Assembly: GCA_023374025.1 (NCBI GenBank)
Contig: SIJG01000002.1
Location: forward strand, 1,213,790-1,277,789
Source of the DNA: Heterodera schachtii
Lineage: Eukaryota; Nematoda; Chromadorea; Rhabditida; Heteroderidae
Length of the DNA stretch: 64,000 nucleotides
Direction of reading: 5' to 3'
Shown: positions 34,201 through 45,705 of the stretch, in pieces
Position numbering within the stretch: position 1 is the stretch's first letter
Layout: the number at the start of each line of letters is the position of its first letter
Notes under the pieces: generated by a model
Database searches by the model: none
What the model was told of the DNA's origin: nothing
Seen by the model: only the letters and a program-made list of their open reading frames with translations
Position numbers and translations under genes: made by a program

Positions 34201-36538
34201 GCGAGTGAGTGGGAATCCCCAGTGACAAGCATTTTGCAATTTTGTTAAATACCAGATAAACACACACACCACTAATCCAATTATTTTGTTGATTGAATGT
34301 GAGATTTGGTCCTCTTTTTTCTTCCTTGTCCAAGAAGTCCGCTCTTTAATAATTGCTTCACCGTTATGCGGTGGCATAAACATTCCGTGAAGCGGTGGGT
34401 GAGGGAGGGAATTCGGGATCCGCCGACGTAAACAATAAACAACTCCCGCGGGAGTGTGGGGAGGGGAGGGGAGGAACCGTCTTTTCTTCGCCCACCCTCT
34501 CAATGGGTTCTCGACAGGTCATAGCAACAAAAGGGTACAAATCGCATGGGAAAGTTAAAGCCACAAAATCTGTTTGTTCATTAAAAGAAAAGTAAAAAAC
34601 ACTCCACTTTTTCTGTTGAAATTTTAGAAGCTCAAATGAAAGAGCTTTCAAGGTTTTATTGATTGGATATTTTCGAGAATTGGGAATTGTCTGTTGTTGG
34701 AGTAGCAAAGAGTGTGGGCAGAGAGAGTATGCTGTCTGTGGGGATATCATCGATCTTTCATTGTGATTGGATCAAAGCGTTCACGAGACCAATTCAAACC
34801 GATCAATGATCCTTTAGGAATTGAATGGCAAAGCAGCTGTCTGCTTTTGCTCCAATTTTAACATTTTGTTGGACAAAGTGTTGTGGTGCACTTTTAGGTC
34901 CCCGGGCAATTCCCTTTTTATTTCCCCCGGCGGGGGTTTGTCTCCGCTTTCCTCAGCGCCCCATTGCTTTTGCTCTTTTCAAATTTTTGGGAGACAGGGA
35001 GGGGTGGGGGGGAATTTGGCGTGAAAAGCCATCAACCTTGTGCTTTATTGGCGCATAAACAAAACAAAAAATATATACGTAAAAGAATTTAATGTCGTTT
35101 TTTAATTTTGCAAATTGGAGAAAATTACGTCAAATGCCATATCAAGGCGTCACGTGCTAATTCGTATACTTTCAACCAATTAAAGAAAACACAGTTCCCA
35201 TTCTCCCACTATTCCCTCTTTTTACATTTTTGCTTCTTGTGGTTTTAAAAAATTTTATTGCGTTTTTATGTGCCTCTGAAATGCGATATGGTGAAATGAG
35301 TGACAAGTCCCGGGAAATTTAGCCCTGCTGGCTTTGCAATAAGCCAATGTGACGAATAATAAAAGCAAAAAGAATGAAAAGCGACAATGAGTGGGAAAAG
35401 AAAATGAATGCTGAATTATGTTACAAAGTATGTTGTGAATTGATGAGACGATGTCTCATTTTTGAGTCAATACTTTGAAAAGGGGGATTTTTTATTGTTA
35501 AAAAATTATTTGTTTTATGATTATTAAAACTTACTTTAAAGCGCAAACCGATTTTTTTTTAAATTTAGAAAAAAACGAATTAAAGAAAAGAAAAAAATGA
35601 ATTTAATGGGGACTCCACCAGTCCCTTCTAAAAATATACACACAAAACGGAAATTATTTTCTCGGAAAATTTAACACCGCTCACATTTCAATTTTGGTCC
35701 TAAAATTGCGGTTATTCATAGCTCGCATAACAATGGCTTATGTGTGTGTTTGTGTTTATTCCTTTCAGTTTCGATGGTCACCAAATGGCACATTTTAACA
35801 CACACAATTTAATGTGTTTACCGAATTAAATTCTTGAGTTTTTTCCGAGTTTGATGTTTATTGTTCACTGAAATGAGAATATTGCTTTTGGTGTGTGTGT
35901 TCTTGGCATGTGAAATGAAAATATTTTGGCAATTTTCCGCAAAATTGGTAAGAGCCTATAGCAAGAAAATGCTTCCAAAGCGCTTTTGAAGATGGATTGA
36001 CTTAGCATTGGGGAAATGAATGATCGGCGGGGCAACAAATCTGCTGTTTCTAATCTTGGCCTCCGATCCTCTCCCCCCCCCCCCCCCGCCCAACCCTTAG
36101 GCTTTCTCAGCCCCCACTTTTTGTTTGTCCGTAAAACAGTTGGTACGCTTTTGCCGTTGGGGGGGGGGGGTAAGAGGCAAAGTGAAAAGAGATTGATCAG
36201 CAGAAAAATTAAAAACAATTTTCAAAAATTTAAATAAAAAATAGGGGACATGAGACGCAAACTGTGCAAAATATAAAAGTTATCTTTTCAAACATACCCA
36301 TAAATACGTGTGCTGCTTTCAAATTCGATTTTTGTTGCTTTTTCAGGTCTCCTTCCCGCTGGGCCAGGCCGGCTACAGCGTGTACAAATACATTCCGTAC
36401 GGACCGGTGGAGGACGTGTTGCCGTATTTGTCTCGTCGCGCGTTGGAAAACGGCGCCATGATGAACAACGTGACCCGCGAGCGCGGCCTTCTGTGGACTG
36501 AGCTGAAGCGCCGCATTGGCAGCGGAAAATTGCTCTGA
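28236..36538 (+). CDS. prdh-1 (PRODH): Proline dehydrogenase, mitochondrial
   Basis: It oxidises proline to pyrroline-5-carboxylate with FAD on the inner mitochondrial membrane (family knowledge). Start at 28236 with a basic, Ser-rich presequence (exon 1 ends at CCG before GTTTCT; exon 2 from about 28348). Blocks in order: [60 protein letters not shown] (EF-hand-like region [11 protein letters not shown]), [64 protein letters not shown] and, in the last exon at 36347, [19 protein letters not shown] and [10 protein letters not shown]. Introns 28810-29035 and 31068-31117 must start with GC to restore conserved spacing. The last intron (31730-36346) hosts the Clc-like gene on the other strand. 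Confidence 0.95.
31730..36346 (+). other. Large last intron of the proline dehydrogenase gene
   Basis: This 4.6 kb intron is far longer than the others in the gene. The part at 32220-33518 encodes the antisense Clc-like gene. From 33519 to 36346 I see AT-rich sequence with homopolymer runs (C at about 36065-36079, G at about 36160-36169) and no convincing exon. C runs also occur near 31938. Confidence 0.7.
32220..33518 (-). CDS. Clc-like (claudin-superfamily-like) four-helix membrane protein, nested gene
   Basis: Nematode Clc-like proteins are four-pass membrane proteins of the claudin/PMP22 type (family knowledge). Eight exons (33518-33390, 33266-33128, 32905-32834, 32786-32702, 32630-32578, 32522-32461, 32408-32343, 32294-32220) total 681 bases, 226 residues. 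Helix 1 is [15 protein letters not shown]. The first loop has [10 protein letters not shown] and [15 protein letters not shown]. Helix 2 is [20 protein letters not shown], then [11 protein letters not shown], helix 3 (GLLFLII, continuing [14 protein letters not shown]), [17 protein letters not shown] and helix 4 ([17 protein letters not shown]). Every junction keeps frame; intron 2 (33127-32906) starts with GC. It lies wholly inside the last intron of proline dehydrogenase, on the opposite strand. Confidence 0.85.
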
Positions 36539-37408
36539 TATTATATATAATTATTTCTGATGTGCCGATGTTTGAATGCATGTCTCTTAAATGATGATGC
36601 TTTATGTATAGGTAATTTGTTTGTTTGATTGTTTTCAGCGACCATTTTCTTTTCGCGCTGTTAATTATTGTTAAATGTGCTTTTGCATAATATTATTATA
36701 TTGTATTGCGCTATTTTCTGTCATAATTATGCGTGGAATTAATTCTCTTTTGCTCATCATCGTTTTTTTTCCTTTGTTGAAATGTGTCGCACATTTTTCG
36801 GAAATATCGCAAACTGATGTTCAATTTTTGATTTTCCCGTGACCCGCTCTTCCAGACCGATGTTGTTGTTGTTGTGCTTATATACTTTATAGAGCCCGGA
36901 GGGCTTGACAAATACAGATTGAATTTTTTGTCATTTTTATCTTCCAGTTATTGAACTTGTTGGTAAATAAAATCCCCAGTTAAAAATAAAAAAAAATTAC
37001 TGAAAATATTTTAATTGAATTTAATACGAATTAAATTGCATTGCATCATTAAATGGATTTCGTCAATTTGTGAGGAGGGATTTTGGATTTTTTTAAACAT
37101 AAAATTGTGTCTATTATTCCATTTCCACTTTATTCGGGCTCTTATTCGTTCTCCAGCTTATTTTTGACACATCATTTGATTGATTTTTGATAGCTTTGTA
37201 AAAATTTTAAATTATGTTTCGCCTCGCGGATAATTTATTCAATTTATTATTATTATTTGTTAAATTTTGACGCATAATAATTTTCCTTTATATTCTTCAC
37301 TTTCAAAGACAAACATTTTGTTTAAATCAAATTACATAAAATGCTGGAATAAAAATTAATTTTAATTGCTAAACCCTTTTTAATTCTTGTTTGAACTTTA
37401 TTAATTAA
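36539..37408. other. Short AT-rich intergenic region
   Basis: 3' flank of proline dehydrogenase and 5' flank of the helicase gene, which run in the same direction. AATAAA occurs near 36965. No coding sense seen. Confidence 0.5.
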
Positions 37409-40400
37409 ATGGCTGAAATTGGCAAATGGGTCGTCTGGCTTCACTCCAAAGGGATTCAGGTGTCATTTAAAATTGTAACAAAATTCAAACCCATCTTAAA
37501 ATGCCACTTTTCCTCCAAGGCCGAGTCCCATCTCCGCCTTTTTTCTGCCGAGGCCGTCCGCTACATGACCGATGCTGAGTTTCACCGATTTCGGCTTAAA
37601 TACATCAGTAATTAGAGCATTTTTTAATTGGAATATGATTTTAAACAAAGGAAATTTGAGAAAATTTGGGTTTTTTGATTGGAAAAACTGAAAAAGAAAT
37701 TATTTAAAACTACGATTTAATAAACGGCTTTTAATAGAGTCAATTTGTTGATTTAAAAAGGCCCATCTTACAACAAAATGAAATTGAATTGCTTTCAGCG
37801 CCTCAACACTTTGACGAACGGATGCGCGAGAGTTGGCCCACCGTCGAGCAGCCGATCAGCGAATGGTTGGCCCAGTGCTGGGACAGTGCGGCCGCCTACG
37901 GCGAGCAGTGCCGTCGCGTGTCCAAGGCGCGCCTCTTCAATGTATGTGCCATGCCGTGCCGGTGGCATTTATTTATGGCATTTTTAATCGTAAAAAATCA
38001 TTAAAATTTGCAGTAGACAGGTATAATTGGTATTAAAAAGCACTGCTTTAAAGTTGTAACGCAAATTGAAACGGCTTTCCCAACTGCTTATTTTTAGCCC
38101 AAAAAATTTAAAAAATTTTCCCGAAAAATGCCAACAAATTTCCAGCTGATTTGCATGCATTGCCGCGACTGTCCGGATGCCATCGTCGAAATGTTCCGTG
38201 TAGTTCTCCGGTGTAAAGAAGGTGGGGATTTTGCAATTTTTGGATATTTCTAAATTTTATGACGCAACTTTGCAGACGACCCGCAAGCGTGCAAAGAGTT
38301 GCTGCTGGTCGACCTGAAAAACTCTGAGTTTTATGCCCGAATGTTCGACCTCAAAGACAATCCGATGAAAATGGACGCAATTTCGAAGGTGCGGTCACCG
38401 AATTTAAGCAATTTTCTGTAAATATTAGCTTTAATTTATCGCTTCATTTTTTTAAATAAAAATTCGTTCATTTCAATTACTTTTTCTTGGGAAAGCGATT
38501 TTTTGGTGTCAAAATTTTTTAGTTGGAAATTTTCGCCATTTTTGACAAATTTTTATTAATAATTTCTTAAACAAAAAATTGCCATTAACTTTTTCTTATT
38601 TGTTTAAATATTTTTTTTTGCAGTGTTTGGAGCCCCAATGCATTTTCCCGGAACTGCGCAAACGGAATGCCAATGAGTACGCGCCGCTGTTGGCACGGGT
38701 CGAGGCGTTGTACAAACGGTCGTTGAAACATGGCAACGGCAAAACGGAGGAGCAGCGGGACTGGGACTTGGAGCAGAGTGAGTGAGTGGCATAGCTTCAT
38801 ACAAAGCCATCGATGGCACTTTTATTCATCTCCTAAGAGGCGGGGGGCTCTATTCGAGCTGATCAAAGCGTCTCTCTCTCTATCAGTCCACATTGGAGAG
38901 CCATAATTTATTTTCTTTTAAATTTTTAATCTTGGAAATTCAAAAAATAAATATTTTAATGAACTGAATAAATCAAATCATTTATGCGTTTTTTAGATGA
39001 ACTCGACCTCAACTCGGCTGCCTGTGTGCTGTTGCGTGGTCTCCCATTGTGCACGGACCAATCGGATCGCGAGGCGGGGGTTGGCCCATTTAAAAACGGA
39101 ATATTTTTTGAAATGAAATTTGTTCAAACCGTCAAAGGAGTGGTACTATCACTTCTTGGAAGCCTGTGACACGGACCCACGGACGCGGCCGTTGCTCCGT
39201 TACATTGACCCGGACTATGAGACCGACATTGGTGGGTCTTAATTTTATGGAGCGGAAATTGGGGGGGGGGGGGTAATTAATTAATTAATCGCCATAATTA
39301 CTATAATTGGGCACTTTAAAGTCACTTATAATGAAAACAGTTTATGAGTGCATTTTTGTTTTTGTCCTATCCCTCGCTTCATTTTCAGCCCGTTGGCGTG
39401 CCCACAAAGACGTGGAGGCGACGAAAGTGCCAAATTGGGAGCACAACATCCAATTTGTGAACCCAAATGAGGAGCCGGTGGAGCCGCGCGACCCGCAGAA
39501 ATACGCGGAGCATCGCAAAGCGCCAGAGGGTACGAGAAATTGAAAATTTGGACCACCCGCGATTTTTTAGCGGAAAAACGGGGCCGACATTTTGGCATGG
39601 CACATTTTCAGAAACCCTGTGATGGTTTTGTTCTACCCTAAATCGGGTTTCTATTGAATTTCCGACCCATCGATGGTGCCAAAATTTAGGCCTTCTGGGG
39701 TAAAAGTGCCAACCACCGTGTCGTTTTTTAACATTTTAGCAATTCATCCTTTCAAATTCACTTTTTGTTCCGTCTTTTCAGATTTGAACTTTATGGCGGA
39801 CGATTACCAATTGCGACCCTACCAAAATGAGCTGGTCGTCCATGCGAATAAGTGAGTAATGAGTCAATTGACAATGAGTGTAAATAGATGAATATGGGAG
39901 GCATTTTTGGGCGAAATTGCCAAGAATTGCCATATTTGTCACTTTCAGTGGCAAAAACACGATCATTTGTGCACCGACGGGCAGTGGGAAAACAATTGTG
40001 GCCACCGACATTATTCGAACGCATTTGTGGCGTGCCAAGCAGGAGGGACGGGTGGCACGGGTGAGGCCGAATTGGGACCGGCGGGAATGGCACTTGGCCA
40101 AAAAACAGTGACTGGAATTGTTGGCATTTTGCATAAAAATTTCCCACTGTTTTTTTCATCTGTTTGTTGTTGTACAGTGCGTGATGTTGGTCCCTACCGT
40201 ACCACTGGTGGACCAACAGAGTTGCGAGTTTGTACAGTACTTGGCCGGCCACTATTGGGTGGACGGCTTCTCGGGCTGCGAGAATTGGCACGACGGACGT
40301 GCCCAACGCGTGTTGGCATGCGGTGGGAATTGTTACACATTTCATTCACGTTATAAATGTTTGTCCCCTCCCCTCTCAGATTTGTGCGTTATGACACCTC

Positions 40401-43400
40401 AAATTTTGATGTAAGTTTAAGTAGTTTTTTGGGGTTTCCGGTCGAATATTCCCATAAATTGGACAAAAAAGCAGACTAATTAATTAATTGTTAGACTGTT
40501 TGGGATTTTTTTGTTCAAATAGTCGCAAATTTAATATGCTTTTTATCTTTTTAATGGCTCCCGTGGCCGTTCACCCAATTGCGTATTATTTTATGTCCAA
40601 ATTACAAAGTTTGGTGTTTTCAATTTCGGGACGCTTTTCCTAATGCTTATACTTTTGCCGATGTTTTGGCTTTTACCCATTGTTTTAATTTGTTTTTTGG
40701 CGCTTTTGGGCGGAATCTCGAGTTTCTTTGTCTCCCCCTTTTTGTTCTCGGTGTCCCCCACTCATTCTCTCCCATTCCGTTTCAGCAACATGATGAACTC
40801 GGTGCTGGAGTCGGAACGCCTGTACTTGGCCGACTTCACTCTGATTGTGTTCGACGAGTGCCACCACTGTGACAAGGGACACCCGTACAAAAGTGCCACA
40901 AAAACAACAAACCCACAATTCTCTGTTAATTTATTTACTATTAGTGATCATGGATCAACTGGCCGAGTTGGACGCCAAAAATTGGACAGGAAAACGGCCA
41001 CAAATTGTCGGTCTCACCGCTTCGCTTGGCGTCGGCGACACCAGCTGGGACATGGCGGCATGCCGACGGGTCCGCACAAAAATCGGAAAAAACAAAAATT
41101 TGGCAAAAATTGCTTTTTAGCACATGCTAACGCTGTGTGCCAACTTGAGAGCGGAAACCATCAGTTCCGTGCGGCATCAGTTGGACAATTTGAAGGAGTA
41201 CGTCACGCCGCCGGTGGACCGTAAGTGTTGCGAAGGCGCCGGGATTTTCACAGATTTTTTCTCTCGCTTTTAACTGGGTCTTACAACAATTAGTCTTGGG
41301 GTGTTTCCTGGATTTCCAGTGCCAACCCCCGTGGCATTTTCATGAGTCATTTCCATTGATCGGTTTTCGGTGCCTATGAAAATGTATCATAATTTTGCAG
41401 GTGTCGAAAAGGTCAGTCGGCCGACCAACAACGAATTTGTGGAGGCCATCAAAAGTTGCATGGCGGAGATTCAGCGCTCAATGAACGAGAAATTGCAGAA
41501 AATTGTGGAGAAGCGACAGTTGGCATCCCTCGGAAAAGTGGGCAAAAAAACGAATTAAATATGACAATGAATAAATTAGGGTAATTAGTGGCGCTGGCAA
41601 ACCAATTGCTTTCCAATTTCCCTTTGGAAAAGGGCTTCATTACACAACACTTAATTCATTTATTTTTTAATGAGTAATTATAGTTTCATATAAGCGATGA
41701 GTCTCGACTCGGTTTATTCCCCGGTCTCGGTGGTTCCCGATTCCTGTTTTAAAAAAACCCACACTAATTGCATGAATCTTTTAAACAATTTGTCTCTCGT
41801 TCATTTTATTTGCTTTGGCGTTTTAAACAAAAATTTTTAAATTACTTACATACAATTAAATTTTATTACCCCCCCCCCACCCCAATTTTGCACAGGATGA
41901 CATTTCGTTCCCCAACTTGGACGACCAAGCGCAATACCAAAATCGGGTCGGTTTGCTGAAGAAGCATTTGCAGCATTTGCCGGAGCCCGTCACACGGCTG
42001 TTCCTTCTCCGCTCGATAAACCATCTTTCGGTAATGACATGTGCTAATTGAGTCTAATTACACTAATTACTCACCCCTCCCTCTTTTTCCGCTATTTTAA
42101 ATATTTTTTCTGAATTTTCAGCATTATTTCCATGCCATTGCCATCAGCGATTTGTTGCCCAATTCGTTCGCGCTTGACTATCTGAAGACCAAAATGTCGG
42201 AATACATGAACCCATCGGACAACGCCCAGTTCAATCAGATCAACGCCGATTTGTTGCTGCGATATACCGGTGAAAAAGGGGGACTTTGAATTTGAAAAAA
42301 TAAAAATTTGAAATTTTGTTTATTTGAGCCAAATTTTAAAAATGAATTGCTTTATTTTTGCAGAGCTTGCCCGTCACCTGAAGCAAATTCAACTTGCCGA
42401 ATTGGAGGAAAAGGAGCAAAAGAAAAGGACACATTTGGCCAAAGGGAACAGCGAATGCCAATTCAATTTGGAGAAGAAGGAAATTCTGAACCGACTCTAT
42501 CGGGTGGGCAAAAAACAGAGCAAAAACCGCGATTTTGTTTTCATTTCCAGACATTTACCCCTTATATGCAAAATAATAATCGGTTTCGAGTTTCTATAAG
42601 TGTTAAAGAAACCTTCTTTTCTTACGAATGTATGCGAGCGTAATTTGGAAACGGACGATTTTTTTGGCATTGGCACAAATGTCCGGCCAAAATGCCGTAC
42701 AATCAAAAAAACCATTCAAACGGCCACAATATTTTCTTTAATGCCCCCCCCCCCCCCCCCTCTCTCCCCGCAGATTCTCCACGACCAATTTGCTAAGGAG
42801 TCGGACTCGCGTGCGCTGATTTTCGTGTCCACCCGCGCGTGTGCCCAACGATTGGCCAAACATTTGATGGAGTTGAAGCACGAATTGCCAATGTTTTTCG
42901 AACAAAATGTACGATTTGTTCAATTAATTATTATTTCTCTTTTCGCATTAAAAAAAATTTCGTTTCAAAGCGCCTGAAGCCCAATTAGCATAATTAATTA
43001 ATTAATTTCCAAAATCCCATTTTGCCTCCTTTCACAGAATGTCGGTTACATGGTCAGCTCCAACCAAAGCGGCACAATGGGCGGCCAATCGTCGGACGAC
43101 CAGCGAATGATGCGCGAGGGGTTCAAAAGCGGACTAATTAAGGCAATTAATTGAAAACAAAAACGCTTATTTTCATTATCAAAAAACATTTTGAGGTGCT
43201 CGTGGTCACTTCAGTGGCGGAAGAAGGTAATTAGGAGTAATTAGGAAAACAATAGCAATTAGCGATCTTTGAGCGATTTCATTTTAATTAAAATTTTTTG
43301 CCTTTTTTCGGTGTGAACATCGCCGCTTGTAATCTGATCATCAAGTGCGTTTCTATAATTGATTTGTCGATTTGGTTGATCACTCCTTCCACTTTTTTCA

Positions 43401-45397
43401 TTTAAGGTACAACAATGTCGGCAGCGAACGGCAAATGATCCAACGAAGGGGTAAAAGGGGGGGGGGGGTGAGGGAGTGATCAGAGGAGGGCATGGGATCA
43501 TCCGATTTGGGGCACTTATGAGCATGATGCTAATCCCAATGGGCGACTGATCAGATTGATTACGGATCACGATAGTGATTGAGAATTTTTTCGAAGAAAA
43601 TTTGATTTGGATTCTGACTGCTAAAATGAATTCGCTGATTGTGAGTGCCATCATGATAGAGCGAAGGGCGAGCATTGCCCATGCCATTTTGCCAACAAAC
43701 ATTTCCCTAGGCCGTGCCCGACAGAAGCACAGTCTGTCCATTCTGTTGGCGCTGGACACCGGCATTGAGCAGCAGGAGTTCAGCAACATGCGCAAGGAGG
43801 CTATGGCAAGTGGAAGGAGCACAGCAAATTATCAGCAAATGACCGAGACCGATGGCCCCAAAAATTTTTGCGGCGTTTTCCGGCTAAAGACAATCCGGAA
43901 TTCGACCCAACCCACACACCTGACTGGAAGCAGTTTTTTCCCAGTTTCCCACACCCTGAAATTTTTTTTTATTTTGAAAAACTAGAAAATTTTTCAAGAA
44001 AAAAGTTTTGAAAAATTTTACAGCGATTTTTTCATAATTTAACGATTAAATTTACCTATTTTCATCCAAAACAGATGATGCGCTGCATTGAGGACATGCA
44101 GGAGCAGGATGAGCAGACACTGCGCAAATCGGTGGGCAAAAATTGGCAATTTGTCCGGCCCTTTTATTAATTATTTTTTCCATTTTCAGTATTTCATTGC
44201 TAATGTAATTAATTAAATAATTAATTTTCACAGATTGAGGAAAAGGCCTTCGAATTGGCCGAACTTCGCAACGACGAGAAAATGAAGGTGGAGAGTAAAC
44301 GGGCCCAACTGATGGGCAAACGGTGTGTTTATTTTTGGGTGTTCATCGTGCCATTTCTAATTTTACTTTTCCCGTCAGTTTCGATTTGAAATGCGCTTGT
44401 GGCACTGTGATTTGTTGCAGTGACCGCGTCCGATCAGTGATGGGCACTCTGTTTGTGTGCTGTGACCCCAAAGTGTGGAAGCGGTCGAAACACACGCTGA
44501 CCCGTGCCCCAACGGTGGGGGGAAGGGATTTAGAAAAATTGGACGGATTGGGGATTATTTATTGGGGAAAACTTGTCATAACTTTTGCAACGAACCCAAA
44601 AACCTTGTCGATTGTGATGTCTTCGGAGTGCTTTAAATCATCTCCGTGTTTCGGCATTTGCTTTGCTGTCCAACAATTGTGGCAAATTAAGGCCGTTTCA
44701 ATCACAGATAGAGGCAATTAATAGCATTGGTTAATAGCTCTGATCGGAGTGTTTTCACCCGTATTTCATAAATTTTCTTGGGCAGAATATATTATTATTT
44801 TATTTATAATTTTCTACGCTTTGCAGAAAGAGAAATTCTACACAAACTGTGCCCGTTGGGAGTGCGCAAATTGTGGCGAACATTGGGGCCAAATTGTCAA
44901 ATTTTCCAATGTGTTTTTGCCCGAAATTCGCGTCCGCGCATTCATTTTGGAGCGAGTGGATGAACAATGGTCAGCACAGCAAAACAACAGATGGAAATTA
45001 GCATAATAATAAATATTTAATTGTTTATTTTTAATAGTAATTAATTAATTATTTAAATTTAAATTTTATTATTTATAATTAGCCAAAAAAAACACTTTTC
45101 AGCAGTCAATTCGACCGAAACGAAGTCGTGTGCAAAAAGTGGAAGGACATTGAGCAGAACAATTTCAACGTGGACGCCATTAGCATGGCGGACATCGTAA
45201 AATGAACCCATCCATTTTCATTTTAAATCAAAATTTCACAGCGTTCGATGTACGAAAGCCTTTTGGAGACGAACCCCGAGGCGCACTTGGAGTACGAAAA
45301 GCAGAGCAGACAGGCGGACCAGCAGATGGCAGACAAACTGGCGGAGAAAGACTGGCGCAACAAGGAGCGCAGAGAGCGTGTGCTGTTGGAGGAGTGA
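37409..45397 (+). CDS. drh-like: Dicer-related RIG-I-like helicase (DRH family)
   Basis: In C. elegans, DRH proteins are dsRNA-binding helicases that work with Dicer in antiviral RNAi and endogenous small-RNA pathways (family knowledge). About twenty exons encode roughly 1000 residues. The N-terminal region (37409 to about 39540) is helical, including SEWLAQCWDSAAAYGEQC and EWYYHFLEACDTDPR. The helicase core starts with YQLRPYQNELV and motif I (CAPTGSGKT, about 39960), then MLVPTVPLVDQQ, motif II (VFDECHH, about 40850), motif III (GLTASLG), motif IV-like ALIFVSTRACAQRL, motif V (VLVVTSVAEEG) and motif VI (ERQMIQRRGRAR). The C-terminal RNA-binding domain has the four-Cys zinc site: LKCACGTVICC, then CARWECANCGEHWG. 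The intron at 43227-43310 appears to end in CG instead of AG. The stop at 45395-45397 sits at the edge of a minisatellite. Confidence 0.92.
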
Positions 45398-45705
45398 TCA
45401 GCGGAAGGCGGAGTGATCAGAGAGGGAGTGATTGCATGAGAGGGAGGAGGAAGTGATCAAATGGAGTGATCAGCGGGAGAGGGAGGAGGCAGTGATCAGA
45501 GAGGGAGTGATCAGAGAGGGAGTGATCAGCGGGAGAGGGAGGAGGAAGTGATCAAATGGAGTGATCAGCGGAAGAGGGAGGAGGCAGTGATCAGAGAGGG
45601 AGTGATCAGCGGGAGAGGGAGGAGGAAGTGATCAAATGGAGTGATCAGCGGAAGAGGGAGGAGGCAGTGATCAGAGAGGGAGTGATCAGCGGGAGAGGGA
45701 TCCCC
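45396..45705. repeat. TGATCA-rich minisatellite
   Basis: Tandem, purine-rich units such as GAGTGATCAGCGGGAGAGGG and AGTGATCAAATGGAGTGATC repeat in a higher-order unit of about 90 bases, with around three to four copies. Each carries several TGATCA palindromes. It starts at the helicase stop codon (its TGA is part of a TGATCA), so it would be transcribed as 3' UTR. Confidence 0.8.

Noticed and set aside
43259..43822. Minus-strand 187-codon frame
   Set aside because: It overlaps conserved helicase exons on the plus strand (motif V and VI regions) and has no homology itself.
45396..45705. CRISPR-like array
   Set aside because: Units are contiguous without unique spacers and the context is a nematode gene 3' end; it is a minisatellite.
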